Positions 38,346 through 48,289 of a stretch of 64,000 nucleotides of DNA are shown piece after piece. A program made the position numbers and the translations under genes. Position 1 is the first letter of the stretch, and every line of letters starts with the position of its first letter. The DNA comes from Lachnospiraceae bacterium. GTDB taxonomy: Bacteria > Bacillota_A > Clostridia > Lachnospirales > Lachnospiraceae. Under the pieces are notes generated by a model. That model did not search any database. It was not told where the DNA came from and worked only from the letters and a program-made list of their open reading frames with translations. The stretch covers positions 1-64,000 of the forward strand of contig JAFQCI010000146.1 in the NCBI GenBank assembly GCA_017416505.1, read 5' to 3'.

Positions 38346-38420
38346 TTATAATCCGTAAAATTGATGATTTGTTTATGGTAACAAATTCATTCTATTTTGT
38401 CAACAAGATTCCATTTTTTC

Positions 38421-38921
38421 TTACAAAAATACTTTTCTGTGTCCGTACTGCTTCATTAATTCTAACGTTTTATCCGAAGGTTCAATTAAGATTTCCATAA
38501 AATTCCCATTCTTATTTACTAACACAGAATATACTCTTGCATCCTCTCTTTGTGAAGTAAAGTTTTTCACTTTTGTTTTAGCCTCATTTTCTTTTGCCTT
38601 ATTGATTTCATCGCTGTTATAAGGAGCAATCACCTGAACTGCTTTAAAGTCAATGGTCATTACATGCTTTCTTCTTGACATATTGATAATCTTATCAATT
38701 TCAAGAGAACCTGTGGTAAAGGTATATTCGTACTCCAACGCCTGTGGTTTTAACAACCAGAAGGCAAATATCCACATTGCCACCATAAGGGGCATCAGCA
38801 TAATGGAAACTGATATTACACTAAGTCCACAAGACAGCACCAATACAGCACCAACCAGACGCAACATAGTCACTGTTCCTCTTTTTACGCGAATCAAATC
38901 TTCTGAATAACTTTCTGCCAC
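38421..38921 (-). CDS. DUF6106-like membrane protein
   Basis: This 166-residue product has two close membrane helices (about residues 20-60) and a cytoplasmic beta-rich tail (YEYTFTTGSLEIDKIINMSRR). The layout, with a PH-like tail after two helices, fits the family I know as DUF6106 in Lachnospiraceae, a recall rather than a search result. It lies 15 bases after nfnB, so it may be co-transcribed with it. Function unknown. Confidence 0.7.
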   Translation of the reverse strand: MAESYSEDLIRVKRGTVTMLRLVGAVLVLSCGLSVISVSIMLMPLMVAMWIFAFWLLKPQALEYEYTFTTGSLEIDKIINMSRRKHVMTIDFKAVQVIAPYNSDEINKAKENEAKTKVKNFTSQREDARVYSVLVNKNGNFMEILIEPSDKTLELMKQYGHRKVFL

Positions 38922-38936
38922 AAAAATACCTCCAAC

Positions 38937-40325
38937 TTACTTTGATAATTTCTCATGAATTGCCGCAGCTGCTTTTTTACCTGCACCCATGGCAAGAATT
39001 ACAGTCGCTGCACCGGAAACGGTATCGCCACCGGCATATACATATTCCTTACTTGTTTCCATCGTTTCTTCCTGAACAATGATTCCACCCCATTTTTGAG
39101 TTTCCAGACCTTCTGTGGTCTGCTGAATCAGTGGATTTGGACTTTGACCGATTGCAATGATAACGGTTTCAACATCAATCACATAATTAGAGCCTTCCAC
39201 CGGAACCGGCGAACGTCTTCCGGAGGCATCCGGCTCACCTAATTCCTGTTTTACTACTTCAATACCGGTTACCCATCCATCTTTACCAATAATCGCAGAA
39301 GGATTATTTAACAAGCGGAAAATAACGCCTTCTTCTTTCGCGTGATGGATTTCTTCTTTTCTGGCCGGAAGTTCATCCTCACCACGACGGTATACGATAT
39401 ATACATTTTCAGCACCTAATCTCTTTGCAGTTCTGGCAGCATCCATGGCAACATTACCGGCACCAACTACCGCAACATTCTTTCCAACCTTAACCGGAGT
39501 AGGTACTTCTGGGAATTTATAACCCTTCATTAGGTTTACTCTGGTTAAAAATTCATTGGCAGAATATACACCTAATAAATTTTCTCCAGGGATTCTTAAG
39601 AATCTTGGAAGTCCGGCACCACTACCAATAAATACCGCATTGTAGCCATCCTGTAATAATTCATCAATGGTGATGGAACGTCCAACTACCACGTTAGTTT
39701 CAATCTTAACACCTAGTTCTTTTACATTATCAATTTCCTTTGCTACCAAGTCTTTTGGTAAACGGAATTCCGGGATACCATAGCTTAATACACCACCTGC
39801 TTTATGAAGTGCTTCAAATACGGTTACTTCGTAACCTTTCTTTGCTAATTCTCCCGCACAGGTAATTCCGGCAGGACCAGAACCAACCACTGCTACCTTC
39901 TTACCATTCTTTTCAATGTTATTCTCTGTCTTTTTCTTATTTGCCATGTGATAATCTGCAACAAAACGCTCTAAACGTCCGATACCAACAGGTTCTCCCT
40001 TTACACCACGAACACATTGTCCTTCACATTGCTTTTCCTGTGGGCAGACACGACCACAAATCGCAGGTAAAGCATTTTCTCTGGTAATAACCTGGTATGC
40101 AGCTTCAAAGTCGCCCTCTGCTACTTTTCCGATAAATTCAGGAATTGGTACATTTACCGGACAGCCTGACATACAAGGACTCTTCTTACAATTCAAGCAT
40201 CTTCTTGCTTCTTCCATAGCCATCTCTTTCGTATATCCAAGAGTAACTTCTTCAAAATTTTTATTTCTGACATTCGGGTCCTGTTCCGGCATTACAACCT
40301 TTGTTAAGCTCATATTTCTTTCCAT
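38937..40325 (-). CDS. nfnB: NADH-dependent reduced ferredoxin:NADP+ oxidoreductase, large subunit
   Basis: This is the bifurcating transhydrogenase subunit (also annotated glutamate synthase small subunit, gltA). The 462 residues include an N-terminal double [4Fe-4S] region (CLNCKKSPCMSGCP, CGRVCPQEKQCEGQC), FAD-binding VVGSGPAGITCAGELAKKG and NADPH-binding VVGAGNVAMDAARTAKRLG. The start is one base after the nfnA stop. With NfnA beside it, the electron-bifurcating role (ferredoxin plus NADH to NADPH) is favoured over glutamate synthesis; no GltB large subunit is present here. Confidence 0.92.
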   Translation of the reverse strand: MERNMSLTKVVMPEQDPNVRNKNFEEVTLGYTKEMAMEEARRCLNCKKSPCMSGCPVNVPIPEFIGKVAEGDFEAAYQVITRENALPAICGRVCPQEKQCEGQCVRGVKGEPVGIGRLERFVADYHMANKKKTENNIEKNGKKVAVVGSGPAGITCAGELAKKGYEVTVFEALHKAGGVLSYGIPEFRLPKDLVAKEIDNVKELGVKIETNVVVGRSITIDELLQDGYNAVFIGSGAGLPRFLRIPGENLLGVYSANEFLTRVNLMKGYKFPEVPTPVKVGKNVAVVGAGNVAMDAARTAKRLGAENVYIVYRRGEDELPARKEEIHHAKEEGVIFRLLNNPSAIIGKDGWVTGIEVVKQELGEPDASGRRSPVPVEGSNYVIDVETVIIAIGQSPNPLIQQTTEGLETQKWGGIIVQEETMETSKEYVYAGGDTVSGAATVILAMGAGKKAAAAIHEKLSK

Positions 40326-40326
40326 A

Positions 40327-41151
40327 TTAGTTCGCACCCCTTCCTATTCTGCATTGATGTTCTTCTTCCTTAAACATACCCTGACGCATCATACATTCAT
40401 CAAAATCAACTAAAAATCCGTCAAAGTCAGGACCATCTACACATGCGAACTGTGTCTTACCACCAACTGTTACACGACATCCTCCGCACATACCGGTTCC
40501 ATCAATCATAATTGGATTTAAAGAAACACCTGTAGGAATATTCAAAGGCTTAGTTACATTTACTACGGATTTCATCATAATAAGTGGTCCAATGGCAATT
40601 ACTTCGTCAAACTTCTCGCCCTTTTCAATTAATTCAGTAAGAACGTCTGTTACAAAACCTTCCTTACCCTTAGAACCATCATTTGTTGCAATGTAAACAT
40701 GGTCACAAAATTCTTTGAATTTTTCTTCTAATATAACAAATTCTGCACTTCTGCCACCGATGATAACATCTACTTTTACTCCCATTTCATGGAGTTTACG
40801 AAGTTGTGGATACAAAGGAGCGGCACCTACACCACCTGCAACACCGATTACATGTTCCACTTTATGTAATGGAGCTGGTTTTCCAAGTGGTCCAACAAAA
40901 TCGCAAACGGAATCTCCTGCTTTTTTCTTGCTTAATAATTCAGTAGAATAACCTACTACCTGGTAAATAATAGTAACGGTTTCTTTTTCTCTGTCATAGT
41001 CAGCAATAGTTAATGGAACTCTTTCTCCATCTTCGTCCACACGAATAATTACAAACTGTCCTGCTTCACATTTTCTCGCCACAAAAGGGGCATGTACTTC
41101 CATAAGCTCAACAGCCTGATTTAGCACTTCTTTTTTTACTATTTTGTACAT
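40327..41151 (-). CDS. nfnA: NADH-dependent reduced ferredoxin:NADP+ oxidoreductase, small subunit
   Basis: The start MYKIVKKEVLNQ at 41151 is set by GGTGG nine bases upstream. The 274-residue protein belongs to the ferredoxin-NADP reductase superfamily. FAD-binding motifs appear near residue 50-70 (RVPLTIADYD), the NAD-binding GVAGGVGAAPLYPQL near 110, and a C-terminal [2Fe-2S] site in GTGMCGGCRVTV plus FACVDGPDFD. It is the partner of NfnB downstream. It is also called sulfide dehydrogenase beta or SudB in databases. Confidence 0.92.
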   Translation of the reverse strand: MYKIVKKEVLNQAVELMEVHAPFVARKCEAGQFVIIRVDEDGERVPLTIADYDREKETVTIIYQVVGYSTELLSKKKAGDSVCDFVGPLGKPAPLHKVEHVIGVAGGVGAAPLYPQLRKLHEMGVKVDVIIGGRSAEFVILEEKFKEFCDHVYIATNDGSKGKEGFVTDVLTELIEKGEKFDEVIAIGPLIMMKSVVNVTKPLNIPTGVSLNPIMIDGTGMCGGCRVTVGGKTQFACVDGPDFDGFLVDFDECMMRQGMFKEEEHQCRIGRGAN

Positions 41152-41212
41152 CAACCGTGTCCACCTTTCAATATAATTAGATTTATTATAAACTTTTTTT
41201 CTCAATAAGAAA

Positions 41213-41252
41213 AGAGGATTTTATTATTTTTTCGAAAATAATAATATCCTCT
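41213..41252 (-). terminator. terminator after the two-component/ABC operon
   Basis: Eighteen-base arms around a TTCG loop, starting AGAGGATTTTATTATTTT. It is followed on the minus strand by a T-rich tract. It ends the operon that begins at 46234. Confidence 0.85.
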
Positions 41253-41349
41253 AAGTTATGGTTCAGTATTGAAAATTTAATCTCCATAATTCAAGACACA
41301 GCTAGTAAACTGCCACTCATATGGATGATTGCGGTACACATCTATTTCA

Positions 41350-42255
41350 CTAGCCATTCTTTGGCAGATATACCTGAAATTTTGCCCCTTTTCCTTCCTC
41401 GGAATCCACTTTCAAATATCCCCCTTCTAGAGAAATAATCTTTCTGGAAAGATACAGTCCGATTCCTACTCCAGGCATCTGGCTTACGTTCTGGCTCCGG
41501 TAAAAGCGGGAAAAGATAGCTGCCTGTTCTTCCTTTGCGATTCCAATTCCATCATCCTCAATCTCAATAATTGAAAATAATTCATATTCCTTCACACGCA
41601 TCCACACATTTCCCCCCGGATTCGTATATTTAATGGCATTGTCCAGAATATTCCCTACCGCCTCTAAAGTCCATTTTTCATCAAAAACCGCCCATATCTC
41701 ATTTACTTCTATTTGAAGTTTTATCTCTTTTTCTAAAGCCTTCTCCTGATACATTTCAAAAAGTACTTTTAAGATTTCCGACAAATCGCGTTTTTTACAA
41801 TGCACCTTAATCAAATGATTTTCTAAACGGGATATTTTTATCATGGATTGAATCAAAAAATTCAATTTTTCTGTCTGCTCCTTAATCCGCATCACCAGTT
41901 TTTTCTCGTCTTCCCCTAAGTTCTTCTCCGATAAATATTCCGTATACAATAAAAGATTCGCTACCGGGGTTTTGGTCTGGTGACTTAAATCGGATATGGT
42001 CTGCTGAATCTGATTCCTCTGTTCTTCCAAACGGTTTAAAGACAATTTACTGGCAGATAAAAAGCGGGCAAGTTTGGATTCTATCTTCGACAATCTGCTT
42101 TCATCGTATGTTTTCTCTTCATACCTTCCTGTTATTGCTTCTTCCAGCATTTTATCAAGATTCCCCAATATCCGGTATACTTTTACTATCATGTAAACTG
42201 CAAACACTGTAAGACTGATTCCTATAATGATAGTGATGATAGATACTCCGTTCAT
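41350..42255 (-). CDS. sensor histidine kinase of an ABC-linked two-component system
   Basis: This 301-residue kinase has one clear N-terminal membrane helix (about residues 5-26) and almost no external domain. The phospho-His lies in SDLSHQTKTPVANLL; ATP-binding motifs are NILDNAIKYT, DDGIGI and GVGIGLYLS. Kinases without a sensor domain in this context often sense through the neighbouring ABC permease, as in bacitracin-type systems. Its start overlaps the regulator stop by four bases. Confidence 0.9.
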   Translation of the reverse strand: MNGVSIITIIIGISLTVFAVYMIVKVYRILGNLDKMLEEAITGRYEEKTYDESRLSKIESKLARFLSASKLSLNRLEEQRNQIQQTISDLSHQTKTPVANLLLYTEYLSEKNLGEDEKKLVMRIKEQTEKLNFLIQSMIKISRLENHLIKVHCKKRDLSEILKVLFEMYQEKALEKEIKLQIEVNEIWAVFDEKWTLEAVGNILDNAIKYTNPGGNVWMRVKEYELFSIIEIEDDGIGIAKEEQAAIFSRFYRSQNVSQMPGVGIGLYLSRKIISLEGGYLKVDSEEGKGAKFQVYLPKNG

Positions 42256-42911
42256 GAGGTTTCCTCCTGCTGCCAGCGATAGCCAATGCCGTAAATGGTC
42301 TTAATATAATTTCCTCCAAGTTTATTTCGTAGTCTTCCCACTGTCACAGTTAAAGTATTCTCATCTACAGAATCCCAGTTATCCCAGATTTGATTAATTA
42401 ATTGATTTCTTGTCAAAGTCTGACCTTGATTTATCAACAACATGGAAAGCAATTCCTGTTCCACTTTACTAAGTGCCAGTTCTTTTCCATCTCTCATATA
42501 AACTCTTTTTTCTAAATCCAGATGCAAAGAGTCAAAAACAAAGACCTTCGGATTTTGATTTCTTCGAATCAAGGAATGAACCCTTGCTCGTAAAATGCCG
42601 ATTCGAAAAGGTTTGGTGACATAATCATCTGCCCCCGCCTCAAAACCTAAGATTTCATCCTCTTCCGTATCCTTTGCCGTCAACATCAACACAGGCATAG
42701 AAAGCTCCTTTCTATGAACCCTGCAAAATTCCAAGCCACTTCCATCCGGCAGATTAATATCCAGAATCACTAACTTAATGGATTCTCTTTCAAGAATCTC
42801 CTTCCCTTTTTTCAAGGAGGAAGCAATCAGGGGTTCATATCCTTCCTCTTCTAAAACCATAGCAATGCCTTGTGCAAGTGCTACATCGTCTTCTATAATC
42901 AATAATTTCAC
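42252..42911 (-). CDS. OmpR-family response regulator
   Basis: This is a 219-residue protein with a receiver domain (LLIIEDDVAL, phospho-Asp in LVILDINLPDG, Lys in YVTKPF) and a C-terminal winged helix (LSKVEQELLSMLLINQG, TVGRLRNKLGG, IGYRW). It is paired with the kinase directly downstream and sits 32 bases after the permease gene. It likely controls the operon that includes the ABC transporter. Confidence 0.93.
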   Translation of the reverse strand: MKLLIIEDDVALAQGIAMVLEEEGYEPLIASSLKKGKEILERESIKLVILDINLPDGSGLEFCRVHRKELSMPVLMLTAKDTEEDEILGFEAGADDYVTKPFRIGILRARVHSLIRRNQNPKVFVFDSLHLDLEKRVYMRDGKELALSKVEQELLSMLLINQGQTLTRNQLINQIWDNWDSVDENTLTVTVGRLRNKLGGNYIKTIYGIGYRWQQEETS

Positions 42912-42943
42912 CCTGCCTGCCTCCTTTTTCCCTTAATCAACTA

Positions 42944-45556
42944 CTAAAAACTATCTCTCAAGCGGTCTACAATTGAGCTTTTTTTCAAATTCTGATAACA
43001 AAATACCGGTATCAAAATTCCTAATAACAAATATATCGGCAAAACTATCACCAATGGCAATATGGTCATTTTTGCAGTAAAGAACCATAATACATTGGAT
43101 AAGGCATCCATTACAAATAATTGTAGCATACCTCCTATGAAAATTGCCAATAAAACAGAAGAAACCGTATAAAAAATACCTTCGTATATCAACATTTTCC
43201 GTAATTGTCCCCCTGTCATTCCTACTGATTGTAACATGGCAAATTCTCTTTTTCTACTATGAATGCCCGTTAAAATAGAATTAAAGAAATTTACTACTCC
43301 AATTAGTCCTATAATAAAGGCTAACACGCTTCCTATCAAAAGAAACATATTTCGGAAAGAAGAAAACTCTTCCTGATATTTCTGCTTAGATTCAAAATCA
43401 TATCCTGTTTTATAATTTTCCATATATTGCTCTAAAAATTCCTGAATTTCCTCATTGGATTCTTTTGCAGTATTAAACATATAGGACATAACCAAATCAG
43501 AACCTGTCTCTTTTAAATAGGTATCTGTGCCTAAAACAAAGTGCATACTTCCAAATACCCGGCTTGACATAGGGTAAGGCACAATCACCTTTGCGCAAAC
43601 TGTATAAGTAATATCCCTTGGATTTTCGTATTTCCATCTGATGTCTTCTATTTTTGTATTTTCATTTATGGCATCCCCAGTATTAACATCATATCGCAGT
43701 ATAGATTCATAATAGCTGATTTTTATCTGCTCTCCAACCTCTACCTGACAGGATGCTTCTATAGGTTCTCCAAAATCATCTGCTTCTACCACAGCAACAA
43801 TATAATGATTGTCCGTATCTGATAGTTTTTCAATGTCCCCTTCTAACACCTCAAGCTGCGACAAAGGAAACTCATCCATTCCGTATAGCCCAATACTCTC
43901 CGGATAAAGCCCCTCCTCATCTGCCTCTCTGCCTTCTACGGTCATTCCCAAGTCCGTATCTTCATAATTCCAATAATTCTCCAAGTCTTCTTCTGAAAAC
44001 CAGCCCCCTGCCAAAGCTCCTACGTATATCTTTCCTCCTTCAGTAATTCCCTCCATAGATTCAATATCCAAAATTACCTCTTCTTCCACTCCCTCAAGTT
44101 CTTCATACTTGAAATAGCCGTTTCTTGCTACAATAAAATCGGAAACATAAAACCTAGAAGTAAATTTATCTATATCAAATCCTTTAGAAAAAGAGAACAC
44201 CAGGTAAAACAATACTGCAGATAAGGTAAGGGACAATACTACAGTTACCGTTTTTCTTTTACTTCTTCCTAAATTTGCAAATGCCATTTTAAGAATTCGT
44301 GCTTTGCTATCTCCTCCCTTAGACACTTTCTTTTTCATTTCTATCTGGGTAAATCTAAGCGCCTCCATTGGCAATACCTTTCCTGCAATTCTGCCTGGCT
44401 TTTCGCAGGAAAGAATCACTGTAATCAATGAAAACAAAGAAGCACCAATAAAAATCAATGGATTTGTCGAAACCTCTACCTTGGTTTGATTCATTTGTCC
44501 CATCATCACTGGTACCAAAGCATTGCCTAAGAAAAATCCCAAAATAAGTCCAATCGGAATACCAATGCAGGAAAATAACATTGCCTGAATCCGAATCATT
44601 TTTTCAATCTGCTTTTTTGTGGTACCAATGGTTTTTAATAAACCATAATACTGAATATCTTTCTGCACAGAAATCTGAAAAATATTATAAATAATCAGGT
44701 ATCCGGAAATCACAACAACCAAAAGAAGAATTACGATTCCTGCTATGGTAAATCCATTTTCTCCACTTCCCATCTGGGTGCTGATATATCCCCAGTTGAT
44801 TCCGGTTTCCAGATAATTTTCTGCTTTACTGTCTGTGTTTTGATATCCATGGTTTTCTAATAATTTTTCCAGTTTTCCTTCAATATCAAAAGAATTATGG
44901 AACATAATTCCCATGGACCATGCATCTTCTGCATCAAGAGAATATTGTCCAAGAATTTCATGACAATAACTTTCCGACACGATAATCATAGAGGCTTTAC
45001 CGGCAGAATCAAACTCCCACCATCCACACAATGTAAACGTATCTGTAACCATAACCTCTGTCCCCACAACATAGGTTAGGGTAATTTCTTTTCCTAATTC
45101 CGGCTCTATGTTTAAGTTCTCTAACGCTTTCGTATCCATAGCGATTTCCTTGGTTCCTTCTTTCGGAAGTCCACCTACCTCCGGTTCGCTATAATAACTC
45201 TTGGCAGCATTTTTATCCATATAACTGATTTCAGTCTGTATTTTTTCAAATCCGCCCCCGTAACAAAAGCCCAAAAATAGCCTTGCTCCTGAATAGTCAA
45301 CCAAACCATCATTTTTTAACTCTTCCATCTGTTCTTTTGTAATATTTTTAATGGCTGCATGGTCAAATCCTCCACTTTGTCGAAAGGATTCTTCCTGAAG
45401 GGAATTTAAAATCGTTCCCCCTATGGAAAAAATACTGGAAAAAAGAATAGTAGTAAGGGCAATGGCTATGATTGCCACCCTGTTTCTGGTCTGGTTTACC
45501 TTAAGACTTTTCATGGTTAGTTTCCATATTAGTTTACGATTCTTCACCTGAAACAT
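42944..45556 (-). CDS. ABC transporter permease, FtsX-like (antimicrobial peptide type)
   Basis: This 870-residue membrane protein has ten predicted helices in the usual 1+3+... arrangement of two FtsX repeats. The first external domain covers about residues 55-270. FtsX cores are at about 285-400 (YLIIYNIFQISVQKDIQYYG) and near the C terminus (NSILTGIHSRKREFAMLQSV). The partner ATPase is three bases upstream. In such MacB/LolE-type pairs coupled to a two-component system, the usual role is defence against peptides or bacteriocins; here that is inference. Confidence 0.88.
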   Translation of the reverse strand: MFQVKNRKLIWKLTMKSLKVNQTRNRVAIIAIALTTILFSSIFSIGGTILNSLQEESFRQSGGFDHAAIKNITKEQMEELKNDGLVDYSGARLFLGFCYGGGFEKIQTEISYMDKNAAKSYYSEPEVGGLPKEGTKEIAMDTKALENLNIEPELGKEITLTYVVGTEVMVTDTFTLCGWWEFDSAGKASMIIVSESYCHEILGQYSLDAEDAWSMGIMFHNSFDIEGKLEKLLENHGYQNTDSKAENYLETGINWGYISTQMGSGENGFTIAGIVILLLVVVISGYLIIYNIFQISVQKDIQYYGLLKTIGTTKKQIEKMIRIQAMLFSCIGIPIGLILGFFLGNALVPVMMGQMNQTKVEVSTNPLIFIGASLFSLITVILSCEKPGRIAGKVLPMEALRFTQIEMKKKVSKGGDSKARILKMAFANLGRSKRKTVTVVLSLTLSAVLFYLVFSFSKGFDIDKFTSRFYVSDFIVARNGYFKYEELEGVEEEVILDIESMEGITEGGKIYVGALAGGWFSEEDLENYWNYEDTDLGMTVEGREADEEGLYPESIGLYGMDEFPLSQLEVLEGDIEKLSDTDNHYIVAVVEADDFGEPIEASCQVEVGEQIKISYYESILRYDVNTGDAINENTKIEDIRWKYENPRDITYTVCAKVIVPYPMSSRVFGSMHFVLGTDTYLKETGSDLVMSYMFNTAKESNEEIQEFLEQYMENYKTGYDFESKQKYQEEFSSFRNMFLLIGSVLAFIIGLIGVVNFFNSILTGIHSRKREFAMLQSVGMTGGQLRKMLIYEGIFYTVSSVLLAIFIGGMLQLFVMDALSNVLWFFTAKMTILPLVIVLPIYLLLGILIPVFCYQNLKKSSIVDRLRDSF

Positions 45557-45559
45557 GGT

Positions 45560-46234
45560 CTACTCACCCCTTTTCTTAATTTTTCCATCTTCAATTTGTA
45601 TGATTCTATCTGCCAATTGTGCAATTTCCTCGTTATGGGTAATCATCACAATGGTCTGGGAAAATTTTTCACTACTGATTTTAAACAAAGACAATACATC
45701 CTGACTGGTTTTACTGTCCAAATTACCAGTTGGCTCATCCGCTAAAATAATCGCAGGTTTAGTCGCTAACGCTCTTGCAATGGCGACTCTTTGCTGCTGT
45801 CCTCCGGATAACTGGGATGGAAGATTGTTTAACTTGGACTCCAATCCCAGGGTGCGGATAATTTCCTGCACATATTCTTTTTCCGGCTTATCTCCATCCA
45901 ATTCAATAGGCAGCACAATGTTTTCATAAACATTTAACACCGGTACCAAGTTATAACTTTGAAATACAAAACCGATTTTCCTTCTGCGGAAAATGGTAAG
46001 TTCCTCTTCTTTCAAAGAAAAAATATCTTTTCCTCCAACATAAACCTTACCGGAACTTGGCCGGTCCAATCCCCCAAGCATATGTAATAAAGTAGATTTA
46101 CCACTTCCTGATGTTCCCACAATAGAAACAAATTCTCCTTCCTCAACCTTAAAATCCACCCCATCCAAAGCATGAACTTCGGCATCTCCGTTACCGTAAG
46201 TTTTCCTTAAATCCTTCGTTTCAAGTATTATCAT
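45560..46234 (-). CDS. ABC transporter ATPase (MacB/LolD class)
   Basis: The start [13 protein letters not shown] at 46234 has proper spacing from GGAGG. The 224-residue product has Walker [11 protein letters not shown], signature [11 protein letters not shown], Walker [13 protein letters not shown] and the H-loop MITHNEE. It is the standard LolD/MacB-type ATPase, first gene of an operon with FtsX permease, regulator and kinase. The upstream gap holds two strong hairpins. Confidence 0.94.
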   Translation of the reverse strand: MIILETKDLRKTYGNGDAEVHALDGVDFKVEEGEFVSIVGTSGSGKSTLLHMLGGLDRPSSGKVYVGGKDIFSLKEEELTIFRRRKIGFVFQSYNLVPVLNVYENIVLPIELDGDKPEKEYVQEIIRTLGLESKLNNLPSQLSGGQQQRVAIARALATKPAIILADEPTGNLDSKTSQDVLSLFKISSEKFSQTIVMITHNEEIAQLADRIIQIEDGKIKKRGE

Positions 46235-46356
46235 TTTCATTTCCTCCTTATTTGCCTGATTCAAAAGGTATTTTGACCCTGGTATCTCCTTCTTTCTATC
46301 CTAGAATAAAACAAAAATCTTACGAGAAACTAACAACGCCGAAATTATTCATGGCC

Positions 46357-46416
46357 TTAAGCATAGAAAGATGATTATGCAAGTTTACTTGCTGATAATC
46401 ATCTTTCTATGCTTAA
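46357..46416. repeat. long perfect hairpin upstream of the ABC operon
   Basis: Twenty-two base arms (46357-46378 and 46395-46416) are perfectly complementary; arm begins TTAAGCATAGAAAGATGA. The loop itself contains GCAAG / CTTGC. No T-run follows. It may be a mobile palindrome, a regulatory RNA or an mRNA-stability element. Confidence 0.8.
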
Positions 46417-46433
46417 AAGGTCAATTGACGTAG

Positions 46434-46491
46434 CTTGTAAACAAGTGACACATAAATGTGGCACTTAGCCACGTTAGTGGCGGTTTACAAG
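46434..46491. repeat. structured inverted repeat, three-way-junction type
   Basis: Outer arms CTTGTAAAC / GTTTACAAG (46434-46442, 46483-46491) enclose two inner hairpins, one near AAGTG/CACTT and one CCAC/GTGG. This resembles a small non-coding RNA or a MITE; it is unlike the GTTACTGT family. Confidence 0.55.
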
Positions 46492-46548
46492 ATATGTCGT
46501 GAATAATTGAGGCAATTTTTTTGATTGAAAGAGATTTGGGCATAATAA

Positions 46549-46577
46549 TACCGACCTCTAACTTTTTGAGGTCGGTA
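46549..46577 (-). terminator. terminator after the HPP-like gene
   Basis: Ten-base arms TACCGACCTC / GAGGTCGGTA with a 9-base loop, just beyond the stop codon at 46583. The downstream tract is only partly T-rich. Confidence 0.7.
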
Positions 46578-46582
46578 CCGGA

Positions 46583-47641
46583 TTAAAGTTTTGGTGTACT
46601 TTTGCTATGTATCATCGCTCTCATTCCATCTTTTATACCCATTCCAAATATTGATAAAATGGTAACTCCAAGAAATACCTGCAATGGATAAAATAACATC
46701 ATGGATTCCGGTATCAGCATTGCCAGAATCGTCATTGCCCCTGCAGGCGGCAAAAATATGCGAAAAGCAAACAAATAGGCTATCATGAATAGTGTTGCAA
46801 TTACCGCTGAAACTGTCAATGGCAACCCAATTAAAATCGTAATGATATATCTGCAAAGTACGCCAGTGAGCGCACATAATGTAATCAATGGTATTCCCTT
46901 TTTTAAACGCAGGAATTGCTGTTCTTTTCTTATTTTTTTATCATTAGAATCTTCTGATTTTTGTTCTGGACCTGCCTTTTCATCCCGTCTTGTAATTTCC
47001 GTAAAGAACACTAATAAAGGTGGTGCAACGCAAAACCTTAAATCATATCCCAATCCAAAAGCAAGTACTGATAATACTGATACAATGATGCTTCTAAGGA
47101 TTGCCAATGGTATATCCTTTGACAAATCCATTTTTTCTGGTATATATGTATTTTTTTCTTTTATTTCTGCTTTTTCTAACATCCATCTTACTAAGAGAAT
47201 CGTTGCTGTCAGTATCAATGCCGCACAGATATAAACCGGACTCTTCGTCTGCAACATTACCGGCAGCATAATTGCCGATATCATAGGTGCAAAGGTAGTT
47301 TTAGAACATAACAATATGATTTGGCTTATCACAAATGCAATGGCAAACTGTGCCCAGAGCGGAACCGGAAGATATAACACAATCAAAACCCCGCTAATGG
47401 CACAAATACTGATTAATATAAATATTTTTCTATAACTTGTCTTCCAGGATAGCTTCGGAGCTAAAAATGTTCCTATAGCAAGAGCCGTAACCTCTGGAAA
47501 TATAATTTCTTTTTCCCCTAAAACCTCCGAAAATAATATCATCCCTGCTACGACTAAAAGTGTGCATAGAATAGGTATTATATTGTCGCTGATTCCCTCT
47601 TTGATTCTTTTTACTGTTTCTTTTATCATTTTCTTCTTCAT
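46583..47641 (-). CDS. integral membrane protein (HPP-like)
   Basis: This is a 352-residue protein with about ten hydrophobic segments in two halves that resemble each other, separated by a charged loop (about residues 215-245, RRDEKAGPEQKSEDSNDKK). The second half holds FRIFLPPAGAMTILAMLIP, which resembles the HPP family motif with LPP in place of HPP. Some HPP proteins transport nitrite or are fused to CBS domains. The assignment is moderate; function is not inferred. Confidence 0.6.
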   Translation of the reverse strand: MKKKMIKETVKRIKEGISDNIIPILCTLLVVAGMILFSEVLGEKEIIFPEVTALAIGTFLAPKLSWKTSYRKIFILISICAISGVLIVLYLPVPLWAQFAIAFVISQIILLCSKTTFAPMISAIMLPVMLQTKSPVYICAALILTATILLVRWMLEKAEIKEKNTYIPEKMDLSKDIPLAILRSIIVSVLSVLAFGLGYDLRFCVAPPLLVFFTEITRRDEKAGPEQKSEDSNDKKIRKEQQFLRLKKGIPLITLCALTGVLCRYIITILIGLPLTVSAVIATLFMIAYLFAFRIFLPPAGAMTILAMLIPESMMLFYPLQVFLGVTILSIFGMGIKDGMRAMIHSKSTPKL

Positions 47642-47681
47642 GGTAAACTCTTTTCCCTCAGTTTTTTAGACTAGTCTTTTT

Positions 47682-48053
47682 TTATGGAATATTTTCTCTG
47701 AATGCTTCATAATCCACTTTCGCTATCTGATATTGTTCTCTTGCTTGTTCTTCGTCCATAGAATACTCCGATTTCTTTACCTCACCTTGTAAAGCATCCG
47801 AGATAATCCTTCTCAAATATTCTTTCTGGTCATAATTTGCCATAACTCTTCTTTCATCGCATGCTTCAATATAGCTTTGACTTATAAGCATCCCTTTGTA
47901 CTGTAAAATAGTTCTCATCATATTTATAACATAAGTTGGAGGATTTCTTCTTTCCTGTTCCCAATCCTTTAAGGTAGAAACTGGTATATCAAACATTTGG
48001 GCAAATTTGCTTTGACTTAATCCTGTTTGCAAACGCAATTCTCGCACTTCCAT
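47682..48053 (-). CDS. XRE/HigA-like transcriptional regulator
   Basis: The start MEVRELRLQTGLSQ at 48053 follows AGGAGG. The 123-residue product carries a Cro/CI HTH (LSQSKFAQMFDIPVSTLKDW, EQERRNPP) of the antitoxin-like type. The C-terminal 65 residues include a helix with an acidic tail. It sits 40 bases upstream of the HPP-like gene on the same strand, so it may control that gene. No toxin gene partner is adjacent. Confidence 0.85.
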   Translation of the reverse strand: MEVRELRLQTGLSQSKFAQMFDIPVSTLKDWEQERRNPPTYVINMMRTILQYKGMLISQSYIEACDERRVMANYDQKEYLRRIISDALQGEVKKSEYSMDEEQAREQYQIAKVDYEAFRENIP

Positions 48054-48289
48054 GACAATTACCTCCTTATGATTTCTCAATATATAGTATACGGCATTGC
48101 CTACCATTATTCAAGGTGTTTATATAAAATTCCCTACCAGCAGATATCTTTCCAAACACACGCAAAAATATATAGTCTATTCTGTTTTTGCTCCATTTCT
48201 GGATATTGTGCAATTGGATATGTATTATAGAATTCCTTTGATAAAAATACGAAACATTTTTTCTTTGCCAAATTTTTCTCCTATGTAAA

